DNA of 64,000 nt from Gp13-AA77 sp035946735. GTDB taxonomy: Bacteria > Acidobacteriota > Terriglobia > UBA7540. The stretch spans positions 62,001-126,000 of the forward strand of contig DASYYZ010000170.1 in the NCBI GenBank assembly GCA_035946735.1, in the 5' to 3' direction. Positions within the stretch are counted from its first letter, which is position 1; each line of letters begins with the position of its first letter. Below the pieces are notes generated by a model. The model was not told the origin of the DNA, did no database searches, and saw nothing but the letters and a program-made list of their open reading frames with translations. Below are positions 8,896 to 17,159 of this stretch, one piece after another. Made by a program: the position numbers and the translations under genes.

Positions 8896-10824
8896 ATGGC
8901 TGAAGAAGTGGTTAACACTGTTTCCTCATCGGCTGCTACGGAAGCGAGCGGCCGGCATCGAGCGATCTCCGATACGGGATCCGGTTCGGCCGCGGCTGTG
9001 CCACGACGTGATGTAAGCGTGCCGCTGAGCATCAACACCCACCTGCTGAGATGGGTGGAAAAGATGGCTGCCCTCACCAAGCCTGCGGCGATTCATTGGG
9101 TGGACGGCTCGCAGTCGGAGAACGAGGCTCTGCATTCGCAGATGGTCGCGAGCGGCACGCTCACCAGGCTGAACGAAGAGCTTTGGCCGGGCTGTTTCTA
9201 CGCGCGCTCGGACCCGGGTGATGTCGCCCGCGTGGAGGATCGCACGTTCATCTGCTCGCTTTCAAAAGCGATGGCAGGCCCCACCAACAACTGGGAAGAT
9301 CCCTTCAAGATGCGCCGGGTGCTGAAAGAGCTTTTCGACGGCTCCATGCGCGGGCGCAAGATGTATGTGCTGGCCTTCAGTATGGGACCGGTGGGCGCAC
9401 CGCATTCACAGATTGGCGTTCAGCTCACCGATTCTCCCTATGTGGTCGTGAACATGCGCATCATGACCCGCATCGGTCTGCCTGTCTTCAAGGAGATCGA
9501 TAAGGACGTCAAGCGCGTGGTGCCGTGCCTGCACTCGGTAGGCGTGCCACTCGTTCCGGGGCAGAAGGACGTGCCTTGGCCCTGCAATCCAACGAAATAC
9601 ATCGTTCACTTTCCCGAAACCCGCGAAATCTGGTCCTACGGCTCAGGCTATGGGGGCAATGCTCTGGTGGGCAAGAAATGCTTCGCACTGCGCATCGCCT
9701 CCAACCTGGCTCGCGATCAGGGATGGATGGCCGAGCACATGCTTATCGTGGGAGTGGAGAATCCGGCCGGCGAAAAGACGTACGTCGTGGCTGCTTTCCC
9801 GAGCGCCTGCGGCAAGACGAACTTCGCCATGCTGATTCCGCCGCCGGGACTCGAAGGCTGGAAGGTATGGACGGTGGGGGACGACATCGCTTGGATCAGG
9901 CCGGACGCGAACGGCCGATTGCGCGCCATGAATCCGGAGTCGGGTTTCTTCGGTGTTGCTCCGGGGACGTCAGTCAAGACTAATCCCAACGCCATGGCGG
10001 CGCTTTCCCGCAATACGATCTTCACAAACGTCGCCCTCACGCCCGAAGGCGGCGTGTGGTGGGAAGGTATGACCGATGATCCGCCGGCCGAATGCCTCGA
10101 TTGGCGCGGCCAGCGCTGGACGCCCGCCATCGCGAAGGAAACGGGAGCGAAGGCAGCTCATCCCAACTCTCGCTTTACCGCGCCGGCCTCGCAATGTCCC
10201 ACCATCGACCCGGCCTGGCAGGATCCCGAAGGCGTGCCGATCAGCGCCATCGTTTTCGGAGGGCGGCGCGCCACCACAATACCGCTCGTTTACCAGGCTT
10301 TTAACTGGAGCTCGGGTGTCTATGCGGGCGCAACGATGGGTTCCGAGACTACGGCCGCCGCGTCTGGGAGTGTCGGAAAGGTCCGCCGCGATCCCATGGC
10401 GATGCTGCCCTTCTGCGGCTACCACATGGGTGACTATTTTAGGCACTGGATCCAGATGCAGCGGCGGGTGGGCGAGACGCCGCGCATCTTCCACGTGAAC
10501 TGGTTCCGCAAGGATCGAGAGGGCAAGTTCATGTGGCCCGGATACAGCGAAAATATGCGAGTGCTGAAATGGATTGTTGATCGCGCCCGCGGTCGCGCTC
10601 TCGCCAAAGAAACGCCTATCGGCTGGATGCCTCACTATGAGGACATAGAGTGGAGCGGACTTGATTTCTCCAAGGAGCAATTCGAGAGCCTGCAGGATTT
10701 CGACCCGGCCGCCTGGAAGGAAGAGGTCATCGGGCACGAGGACCTCTTCTTCGATCTGCACGACCATCTGCCGCCCGAGATCATCTACGAGCGCGAGTTG
10801 TTGATCTGTCGAATCCAGGGATAG
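8896..10824 (+). CDS. pckG: phosphoenolpyruvate carboxykinase (GTP)
   Basis: Interconverts oxaloacetate and phosphoenolpyruvate using GTP, the entry to gluconeogenesis. At 642 residues it has the length of the GTP-dependent family. The nucleotide P-loop with the active-site Cys is seen as FPSACGKTNFAM near residue 300, and the substrate region KKCFALRIASN near 260. The N-terminal 35 residues, rich in Ser, Thr and Ala, are longer than usual. The ATG at 8896 has GAAGGA upstream. It stands alone between purE and a convergent DinB gene. Confidence 0.95.
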   Translation: MAEEVVNTVSSSAATEASGRHRAISDTGSGSAAAVPRRDVSVPLSINTHLLRWVEKMAALTKPAAIHWVDGSQSENEALHSQMVASGTLTRLNEELWPGCFYARSDPGDVARVEDRTFICSLSKAMAGPTNNWEDPFKMRRVLKELFDGSMRGRKMYVLAFSMGPVGAPHSQIGVQLTDSPYVVVNMRIMTRIGLPVFKEIDKDVKRVVPCLHSVGVPLVPGQKDVPWPCNPTKYIVHFPETREIWSYGSGYGGNALVGKKCFALRIASNLARDQGWMAEHMLIVGVENPAGEKTYVVAAFPSACGKTNFAMLIPPPGLEGWKVWTVGDDIAWIRPDANGRLRAMNPESGFFGVAPGTSVKTNPNAMAALSRNTIFTNVALTPEGGVWWEGMTDDPPAECLDWRGQRWTPAIAKETGAKAAHPNSRFTAPASQCPTIDPAWQDPEGVPISAIVFGGRRATTIPLVYQAFNWSSGVYAGATMGSETTAAASGSVGKVRRDPMAMLPFCGYHMGDYFRHWIQMQRRVGETPRIFHVNWFRKDREGKFMWPGYSENMRVLKWIVDRARGRALAKETPIGWMPHYEDIEWSGLDFSKEQFESLQDFDPAAWKEEVIGHEDLFFDLHDHLPPEIIYERELLICRIQG

Positions 10825-10856
10825 TGACGTGGCACGGCGATTGGTGCCACGACCGG

Positions 10857-11342
10857 CTAAAGGGCGTAATGACTGACGCGAGCGCCCGTGATCAGGTGTA
10901 GGTATACTCCCGCCTGCGCGCGATGGTGAGAATGGTGCTCGTTGATTCCGAAGAGCATTACGGCGGCCTTCGTCCTCACATTGAAACGGTCGTCCTTGCG
11001 TTCTTCTTCCCAACGTTCGAGCGGGAAATCCGCCGCCCTGCTCAACGTCTCAAGATTGACTTGCTCCAGTTGCTTCAGTTCGTCATCAAGCGAAGTTACC
11101 TCACCCAGAATACCGGCAAGCCCCAGCGGAACCCGCTTCTCGTAGTAGTCCCAGCGATCCTCGAGCGCTACGCGGCGAACGCCCTCTTCCGACATCCAGA
11201 CGTGACGCACGATCTCGCCGAGCGAGAGCATCCCTTCGGCAGGGCGCCACGCGAGCTTATCCTCCGGGATGGCCTCAAACACCTTGAGTGAATTCGTGTA
11301 AGCCGCTTGCTTCTGCTTGAGGAAGAACTGTTTCAGGTTCAC
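10857..11342 (-). CDS. DinB family protein
   Basis: A 161-residue helical protein of the DinB/YfiT superfamily, small four-helix bundles that often use three His to bind a metal and act as thiol-dependent hydrolases or transferases. Candidate metal ligands are His in EIVRHVWMSEEG (about residue 48) and in NEHHSHHRAQAG (about 134-141). The GTG start at 11342 is preceded by GAGGTGAT. The substrate is unknown. It converges with pckG and is followed upstream by the peroxiredoxin gene on the same strand. Confidence 0.8.
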   Translation of the reverse strand: MNLKQFFLKQKQAAYTNSLKVFEAIPEDKLAWRPAEGMLSLGEIVRHVWMSEEGVRRVALEDRWDYYEKRVPLGLAGILGEVTSLDDELKQLEQVNLETLSRAADFPLERWEEERKDDRFNVRTKAAVMLFGINEHHSHHRAQAGVYLHLITGARVSHYAL

Positions 11343-11409
11343 GCATCACCTCGACCCCGGGGGTCGTGAGCCCTCGTTACCCGCGAAAGCGCGAATCCGG
11401 GATCGGACG

Positions 11410-11892
11410 CTAACCGAGCGCCGCCACTGCTTGCAGGACTTCGTCGATGTCCGGTACAGACCCGATCTCATATACCTTGGACCAGGCGAGGTTGCCGTTC
11501 TTGTCCACAATGAAAATCGCGCGATCGTTCCAGAAGGGGAGCTTGTGTCTTGCAGGTGGGAAGACGCCGTAGGCCTTCGCGATGTCCGCGTAGGGCCAGC
11601 GGTCGGTGGCCAGGGAGAAGCTCAAGCCACCCAGCGACTTCTGAAAGGCGGAATGGCTGAACACGGTATCGGTGCTGATTCCAACCACCTCGGCGTTGGC
11701 GGCGGTGAATTTGGCGAGGTCGCTCTGAACGATTTGCAGTTCGTTGGTACATACCGGCGTAAAGTCGCCCGGATAAAACACGATCACGACGTTCTTGCCC
11801 CGCTGGGCAGAAAGCTGAAACTCGCCTTGGTCTTCTCCCACCACCCGGGCCGCCTTAAAATCCGGCGCCGCATCTCCAACCTTCAACGCCAT
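11410..11892 (-). CDS. peroxiredoxin, 1-Cys type
   Basis: Thiol peroxidase of the AhpC/TSA family, 160 residues, removing peroxides in the cytoplasm. The peroxidatic Cys48 sits in the conserved PGDFTPVCTNE. There is no second Cys in the protein, so recycling must use an external thiol (AhpE-like or 1-Cys mechanism). The family WNDRAIFIVDKNG segment is near 120. The ATG at 11892 follows a strong AGGAGG. It is a probable single gene or pairs with the DinB gene downstream. Confidence 0.93.
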   Translation of the reverse strand: MALKVGDAAPDFKAARVVGEDQGEFQLSAQRGKNVVIVFYPGDFTPVCTNELQIVQSDLAKFTAANAEVVGISTDTVFSHSAFQKSLGGLSFSLATDRWPYADIAKAYGVFPPARHKLPFWNDRAIFIVDKNGNLAWSKVYEIGSVPDIDEVLQAVAALG

Positions 11893-12167
11893 GAGTCCTC
11901 CTTTTAAACTTGAAAGCGTCTACACCCTCAGCAGGTGCCCGGGCAAAGATTCTAGCGCGAATTTCCTTTTTGACCGCGAATCGCAGTCTTCAAACGTCTC
12001 CGCGCCTCGATTCAAAAACGTCATGCGCGATGTGGCGCTCCGTTATGGTTCCTGAGTGATAAGCTCCGACGGAGGTCATAGTCGAAGTCGTGAAGCTGCA
12101 TGCTTTCATCTTAGGTCTGATCCTCTGTCGAAAGATGCCGGAGAGCCGGGCGCCTGGCCCGCCCTCG

Positions 12168-13004
12168 CTATTGCAACGCAGTAGGAAAATACGCCACAGC
12201 TTCCGACCCATCCAGGACGTCTCGTGCGTTGATAGTGAAAGTGGTTTCAAAAACCCTCTGCCTGGCCACAAATCGGAACTGCACGCTCTCGCTCGCACTG
12301 GTGATCAGAGGCTTTCCCTCCACCAGCCGGGGAAAAGAGAGGGTGATCGATTTGGGCTCCTGAGCAGTTCCAATACCGGAAGCGTAAGAGTGCACCTGCC
12401 CGTTACGAGTCTTCAGACCGGCGCAGGGCCACAGGGCCCAGCCACCGGAGGGGAAACCCTTTCCGTGGTCCCTGAAAGCGTAGTCTAGAAAACTCGAACC
12501 ATCGGCGCCGGCATGCTTCAAGATCACCGCGATCGTGATCATGTCTCGCCCGTTGTAACGACGTTCAGCGAGGTCCGTCGGCCCGTCGTCATCACTCGTT
12601 TTCAATTGTGCGGTCGTCAAACGCCAGTGGTCGTCAAGGGCCATAAGTCTCTCCGTCACGACCTGGACCGGCTTCACAGACAACCAGCGGACCAAGTACT
12701 TGGCGTTGTCCGGCTTCACGATCTCGGAACGGCTTCTCGCAGGATCCTCGGCGTCACGCATCACCGCCACATCTTCGGGAACGAGATCCGGGAAGGCAGG
12801 ATGTTCCCAATCGCACGCTGCATCCCGCGTGGTGGGTGTCACGGTGTGAGCCCACGCGGAGTCATTCAAGACGCGCAAGGAATCGACGCGAGCCGCCTCC
12901 TCCGTGCGCTCGCGATCAGGATGCTGACCGCAAATTGGCGGCAGCGACCACGCCGCCAGAATCATGCCGGCTGCAATGACGAGAAGCTTAGTACTTCGGC
13001 ACAC
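12168..13004 (-). CDS. exported protein of unknown function
   Basis: A 278-residue protein with a likely N-terminal signal peptide (LLVIAAGMILAAWSLPPICGQ). No domain is recognised. The mature part is soluble, with several Trp and a beta-rich C-terminal half (VQFRFVARQRVFETTFTINA). The GTG start at 13004 overlaps the last codons of the moeB-like gene, so the two may be translationally coupled. A later ATG (MILAAWS) would cut the signal peptide short. Confidence 0.65.
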   Translation of the reverse strand: MCRSTKLLVIAAGMILAAWSLPPICGQHPDRERTEEAARVDSLRVLNDSAWAHTVTPTTRDAACDWEHPAFPDLVPEDVAVMRDAEDPARSRSEIVKPDNAKYLVRWLSVKPVQVVTERLMALDDHWRLTTAQLKTSDDDGPTDLAERRYNGRDMITIAVILKHAGADGSSFLDYAFRDHGKGFPSGGWALWPCAGLKTRNGQVHSYASGIGTAQEPKSITLSFPRLVEGKPLITSASESVQFRFVARQRVFETTFTINARDVLDGSEAVAYFPTALQ

Positions 13005-14157
13005 TCGGATCCACCTGGTCTGACCATGCGAGAATCCCGCCCTTCAGGTTGTGGATTCGCCGGAAGCCCGCCTTTTGCAGCAGCTCGACGGCGCGCGCGC
13101 TGCGCATTCCCGACCGGCAGTGCACCACGATCTCCTGCGCCGAGTCGAGCTCGTTCATGCGCGCGGGCACGTCTCCGAGTGGCATCAGCACCGAGCCCGG
13201 AATACGGCAGATGTCGAACTCGTGCGGCTCCCGAACATCGACCAGCCGGAAGTCGCGCTGTTCATCGATCATCTGCTTCAATTCCGTTGGAGTGATCTCC
13301 GGTACTGTCGCCATCGGTTCGGCCTCCTGGCCGCGGATTCCGCAAAACTCTTCGTAGTCTATCAGATGATCGATGGTGGGTTGTTCGCCGCACGCCGGGC
13401 ATTCCGGATTCTTGCGCAGCTTGAGCTCGCGGAAACGCAGGCGGAGCGCGTCAAAGAGCAGCAGCCTGCCGATCAACGGCTCGCCGCGGCCGATGATCAG
13501 CTTGATGGTCTCAAGCGCCTGGATGCACCCAACAATTCCGGGCAGCACGCCCAGCACGCCACCTTCGGCGCAACTAGGTACCAGACCCGGCGGAGGCGGC
13601 TCCGGGTACAGGCAGCGATAGCACGGTCCTTCGCGTGTGGCAAACACCGAAGCCTGGCCTTCGAAGCGAAAGATGCTGCCGTACACGTTCGGCTTGCCGG
13701 TGAGAACGCAGGCGTCGTTTACCAGATAGCGCGTTGCGAAATTGTCCGTGCCGTCGGCCACGATATCGTAGTCTGCGAGTATGGCCAACGCGTTTTCAGA
13801 AGTGAGCCGCACTTCGTGAGGGACAACCTCGACATAGGGATTGATTTCGCGCAGGGTATCCGCGGCTGACTCGAGCTTCGAGCGGCCCACGTCACTCGTT
13901 CCGTGCAACACCTGCCGCTGCAGGTTGGTGAAGTCTACCACGTCGAAGTCCACCACGCCGAGCTTCCCCACGCCGGCCGCTGCCAGATAGAGCGCAAGCG
14001 GCGATCCCAAGCCCCCGGCGCCGACGAGCAACACCTTGGCCTGTTTCAGCTTGAGCTGGCCATCCATGCCCACCTCCGGCATGATCAGGTGCCGGCTGTA
14101 ACGTAAGACTTCATCTTTTGAGAGCGCGACTTCTTCGCTCAATGCTGCTGTAGGCAT
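12988..14157 (-). CDS. moeB: MoeB/ThiF adenylyltransferase fused to rhodanese
   Basis: E1-like enzyme that adenylates the C-terminal glycine of a ubiquitin-like sulfur carrier and then supplies sulfur (MoeZ or MOCS3 type), 389 residues. The ATP loop GAGGLGSP is at 46-53. Zinc is held by Cys179/Cys182 (CYRC) and Cys253/Cys256 (CPAC). The C-terminal rhodanese domain (about 289-389) has its persulfide Cys347 in CRSGMRS. The ATG at 14157 follows GAGGAG. It is the last enzyme gene of a minus-strand group with a carrier protein, a JAMM protease and a cysteine synthase, which points to sulfur delivery for cysteine rather than only molybdopterin. Confidence 0.93.
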   Translation of the reverse strand: MPTAALSEEVALSKDEVLRYSRHLIMPEVGMDGQLKLKQAKVLLVGAGGLGSPLALYLAAAGVGKLGVVDFDVVDFTNLQRQVLHGTSDVGRSKLESAADTLREINPYVEVVPHEVRLTSENALAILADYDIVADGTDNFATRYLVNDACVLTGKPNVYGSIFRFEGQASVFATREGPCYRCLYPEPPPPGLVPSCAEGGVLGVLPGIVGCIQALETIKLIIGRGEPLIGRLLLFDALRLRFRELKLRKNPECPACGEQPTIDHLIDYEEFCGIRGQEAEPMATVPEITPTELKQMIDEQRDFRLVDVREPHEFDICRIPGSVLMPLGDVPARMNELDSAQEIVVHCRSGMRSARAVELLQKAGFRRIHNLKGGILAWSDQVDPSVPKY

Positions 14158-14334
14158 GGTTTACTCCTCAATGGCTTGTCATGTTAGCGGCAGTCACCCG
14201 GCGGACGCCTTTTCGTCCGGCCTCTGTTGATCGGGCGGCGATGCAGTGCGCGAGCGGCGCAACAGTTTGCGTTCTTCCCTGTATGTTCGTGGAGTTGGGA
14301 CTTGCCCGGATCCCCCGAAGTCCGGGAGCCCAGG

Positions 14335-14667
14335 CTAGCTACAGATACAGCGGAGGATGCAGCGCGTGCCATGGGCGCCAGCTTGAATCGCCAGACCGCC
14401 CGCAATGGAGGGCACGATGCTCAGAACGTCTTTGTCGTTCATCGGGGTCTGCTCTTTGCCGAGATATCGGATGTCCTCATCATTCAGGTAAATATTCACG
14501 AAGCTCCGGATCTTGCCTTTGTCAGTGTAGAGGTGCCGGCGGAGATCACCGTACCGGGACATCAGACCTTCCAGGGCTTCAGCCACGGTCTTCGCTTCCA
14601 GCTCGACGGAATCGTGCTTTTCCGCATACTGCCTCAGGGGAGTCGGAATCAAAACTTTCACTGCCAT
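14335..14667 (-). CDS. ubiquitin-like sulfur carrier (MoaD/CysO-like) with C-terminal tail
   Basis: A 110-residue beta-grasp carrier like CysO, which is thiocarboxylated on a terminal Gly and gives sulfur to a cysteine synthase. Residues 1-91 match the family and end in SIVPSIAGG (Gly90-Gly91). Homologues stop at this Gly-Gly, but here 19 more residues follow, rich in Cys (Cys103, Cys107, Cys109). The tail must be removed before activation, and a JAMM protease gene lies immediately upstream. The alternative is a lost stop codon. The neighbours moeB-rhodanese and cysM complete the pathway. Confidence 0.88.
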   Translation of the reverse strand: MAVKVLIPTPLRQYAEKHDSVELEAKTVAEALEGLMSRYGDLRRHLYTDKGKIRSFVNIYLNDEDIRYLGKEQTPMNDKDVLSIVPSIAGGLAIQAGAHGTRCILRCICS

Positions 14668-14688
14668 CGTTTTTTCACTCTCGTCTGA

Positions 14689-15219
14689 TCAGAAGATATT
14701 GGGCGCCTGCGAAGCTCGATTTTGCCGCCATTCATCGTTTGTGGCTTGGCCAGCCACTTCCAGATTCTCAGGCTGAAATGCGGCGCGATCATCGTCGAGC
14801 ACCCATGACTGGGTATCGCGCGCCCTTCCCGCCTCAACCGAAACGATAACGTAAGAATACCACGGCCAGGCGTGGTCGCGGTCGTAACCTGAGGGCCGCG
14901 CCGGATGATCCGGGTGTGAGTGATAGTACCCGACCACCGTGAGCCCACGCGCCCTGGCATCCTTCTCCACTCGAAGCTGCTCCTTGGGATCGATCAGGAA
15001 CCGGTTCCGCTCGGACTCGCGGTTGGGATCTTCCAGCGGAATAACGTCCTGGGCGCGCGCCGGATCGCGCCGAAGATTTGCGATCGGAGCGACATCAACA
15101 ATGTCCTTTGAAGCAGCATCGGCGCGTCCCAGGAGAATTCCGCAGCATTCGGCGGGATAGTCTGCCTCGGCGTGCCGGTGGATCATTTCGAGTTGCCCGG
15201 ATTGAAGTCGTAGTGTCAT
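14689..15219 (-). CDS. M67 (JAMM) metalloprotease, Mec-like
   Basis: Zinc-dependent protease of the family that, in Mycobacterium (Mec), releases cysteine from the CysO-cysteine adduct and in other bacteria trims carrier precursors. The full JAMM motif is visible: Glu24 (YPAECCG), His100 and His102 (YYHSHPD), Ser110 and Asp113, with the correct spacing. From the ATG at 15219 it has 176 residues; an upstream ATG at 15267 adds 16 and cannot be excluded. It lies 21 bases before the carrier gene. The last 30 residues are unconserved. Confidence 0.9.
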   Translation of the reverse strand: MTLRLQSGQLEMIHRHAEADYPAECCGILLGRADAASKDIVDVAPIANLRRDPARAQDVIPLEDPNRESERNRFLIDPKEQLRVEKDARARGLTVVGYYHSHPDHPARPSGYDRDHAWPWYSYVIVSVEAGRARDTQSWVLDDDRAAFQPENLEVAGQATNDEWRQNRASQAPNIF

Positions 15220-15324
15220 TCCGTAGTAATTCAGTTCACCGGTATTTCGGTATGTCAGTGAAGGCATCCCGTACCGTGGATCATCGAAATCAGCGCCCGA
15301 AGTGCTGACACAAACTCAAATCCG

Positions 15325-15570
15325 TCAATTCTTGAGCGGACCCTCCACCTGCGCCCATACGAGGGAAGATGGGATGAACGCCGGCTTCTCGATAATGCAA
15401 ATGTCGATCGCGTTCTCGGCCGCGAGGTAATTCACGGAGAGCTTCACACCCATGGCTTCAATGATGCCGTTGCCGCCCTCGGGAAGTTTGACGCCTCTCT
15501 GTTGGAGGCCCTGTTTAAGATTTTCCAGCTTCTCCGGCGTAATTCCCTCAAACCGCCTGCACTCGTCCAT
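15325..15570 (-). CDS. 81-aa conserved-looking small protein
   Basis: A short acidic protein without a recognised domain, lying between the cysteine synthase and JAMM genes on the same strand. It begins MDECRRFEGITPEKLENLKQ, has a predicted helix then a beta-type segment (GVKLSVNYLAAENAIDICII), and fits the reading direction and spacing of the group (65 bases after the synthase, about 105 before the JAMM start). GGAGA lies upstream of the ATG. Its place suggests a role in the sulfur-carrier pathway, but this is inferred only from context. Confidence 0.7.
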   Translation of the reverse strand: MDECRRFEGITPEKLENLKQGLQQRGVKLPEGGNGIIEAMGVKLSVNYLAAENAIDICIIEKPAFIPSSLVWAQVEGPLKN

Positions 15571-15635
15571 CGCCTGTGCTCTCCGCAGCCTGGCTGGTGA
15601 CTCTCGACATCCGACGCTTGAGTGTCATCTGCCTC

Positions 15636-16655
15636 TCAATCCCAAAATCGCTCGCTCAGGTACTTGTCACCGCTGTCGCCGAAAATGGTGACGATCACTC
15701 CGTGGCTGATCCCGCTGGCCACTCTTAACGCCGCTGCCATCGCCGCTCCGCTCGAAATCCCCACCAGCAGCCCCTCTTCGCGGGCCAGTCGCCGTGTCAT
15801 GGCGTGACCCTCTTCTGTCGAGATCTCGAGGTTGCCGTCGGCCAGCGAAGCATCGTAGATCGCCGGCTGGATGGAGGACGGCATGTGCTTAAGCCCCTCC
15901 AGACCATGAAAGGACGAGTCCGGCTGTGCCGAAATGCAACTGATGTCCGGATTGAGCTCTTTGAGTCTTCGCGAGGTGCCGGTAAAGGTCCCGCTGGTGC
16001 CGAGGCCAGCCACAAAGTGCGTCACTCGCCCGCCGGTTTGAGCGAAGATTTCAGGTCCGGTGGAATGATAGTGCGCCTGCCAGTTGGCTGGATTGTCATA
16101 CTGGTTGGCGTAGAAATACTGGCCGGCGTCGTGCCGGACCTGATCGCGCACAGCGCGAATGGCTCCGTCGGAACCCTCCAGCGGATCGGTGTAGACCACT
16201 TCGGTTCCGTAAGCGTGCAGGATTCGCTTTCGTTCGGTACTCACGTTCGACGGCATAAATAGTTTGAGACGGTAGCCTTGCGCCGCGCAAATCATGGCAT
16301 AAGCGATGCCGGTGTTGCCGGAAGTGGAATCAATCAGGATCCTCCGCTCGCCCATCAGCCCTGCGCGCTCGGCCTCGCGAATGATGTTAAGCGCCGCTCG
16401 GTCTTTCACCGAACTGCCAGGATTGAACCACTCCGCCTTGGCGTAAATCTCCACTCCGGGATACTCCCGGCCGATCCGGTTGAGCCGCAGCAAAGGCGTG
16501 TTGCCGATCAAGGAAAGAACGTCCACGGGTTGGGTTCGGGCGTCGTGGCAAAGCGCCTCTGCGGTCTCCACGCTCCGGGCGGGCGACCCGGAAAAGCCGG
16601 TAGGCAGTTGCCCCGCCGCTTCGGAGTTGTAGGGATGCTGAAAAATGATCGCCAT
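15636..16655 (-). CDS. cysM: cysteine synthase, CysM type
   Basis: PLP enzyme that forms cysteine from an activated serine and a sulfur donor, 339 residues from the ATG at 16655. The PLP lysine is Lys84 in NPGSSVKDRAA; the GNTPLL start of the fold is at 51-56, the substrate loop TSGNTG near 108 and GISSGAA near 300. An N-terminal extension of about 45 residues precedes the fold. Clustering with a carrier protein, MoeB-rhodanese and JAMM protease argues that it uses the carrier thiocarboxylate, as mycobacterial CysM does, rather than free sulfide. Upstream TTG at 16676 is a weaker start. Confidence 0.92.
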   Translation of the reverse strand: MAIIFQHPYNSEAAGQLPTGFSGSPARSVETAEALCHDARTQPVDVLSLIGNTPLLRLNRIGREYPGVEIYAKAEWFNPGSSVKDRAALNIIREAERAGLMGERRILIDSTSGNTGIAYAMICAAQGYRLKLFMPSNVSTERKRILHAYGTEVVYTDPLEGSDGAIRAVRDQVRHDAGQYFYANQYDNPANWQAHYHSTGPEIFAQTGGRVTHFVAGLGTSGTFTGTSRRLKELNPDISCISAQPDSSFHGLEGLKHMPSSIQPAIYDASLADGNLEISTEEGHAMTRRLAREEGLLVGISSGAAMAAALRVASGISHGVIVTIFGDSGDKYLSERFWD

Positions 16656-16749
16656 AATACTTGCGCCTGACGGCAATCGTTCGTTAGATTCTTCTTTAGG
16701 CCCTTAGGTTACATCAGGTTACGTCACTTGCTGTGAAAACGGAGCCGCT

Positions 16750-17151
16750 GTGAAGACAACAAAGGTCACTTTAGCAGATATCCGCAGGCAGTTTGAACAA
16801 GACGGGTTCACTGTCAGCGGCGGCCAGGGAGACTCGGGCCCTATCGACGTTCGCAAGTACAACTGCGTCCACCGCATCGACCGCAATCGCGCCGGCTTCT
16901 GGGCGCCCCTCAGTCCCCCCCATTTCCTCATTAATGGCGTGGCCTGCGAGCTCGAAGACAAGGGTTATCAGAAGTTCTGGCTCGCCGAGGGCAGGCGGTT
17001 TCCGATCAAGCTGCAAGATTTGCGCGACCTGCAGCGTTTTGACCAGGAAGTGCGATATATCCTGAAGCTCAAATCGCTTTGGGGCGAGTCGTTGGGCACC
17101 ACCTCGGCTCGAACCGTCTACGATCGCGTCGCCGGCCGGCCCGACGCGTGA
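16750..17151 (+). CDS. hypothetical protein, 133 aa
   Basis: A soluble protein starting at GTG 16750 (MKTTKVTLADIRRQFEQDGF). It has no recognised domain; the N-terminus looks like a helix, and the middle is rich in aromatic residues (FWAPLSPPHFLINGVACELE). Codon use and length support a real gene, and it is divergent from cysM with about 95 bases between starts, so the two could share a regulatory region. It converges with the propeller protein downstream. Confidence 0.65.
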   Translation: MKTTKVTLADIRRQFEQDGFTVSGGQGDSGPIDVRKYNCVHRIDRNRAGFWAPLSPPHFLINGVACELEDKGYQKFWLAEGRRFPIKLQDLRDLQRFDQEVRYILKLKSLWGESLGTTSARTVYDRVAGRPDA

Positions 17152-17159
17152 TCGCGCCA

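Noticed and set aside
9970..11013. Minus-strand frame of 347 codons
   Set aside because: Antisense of pckG, with a low-complexity, Arg-rich product.
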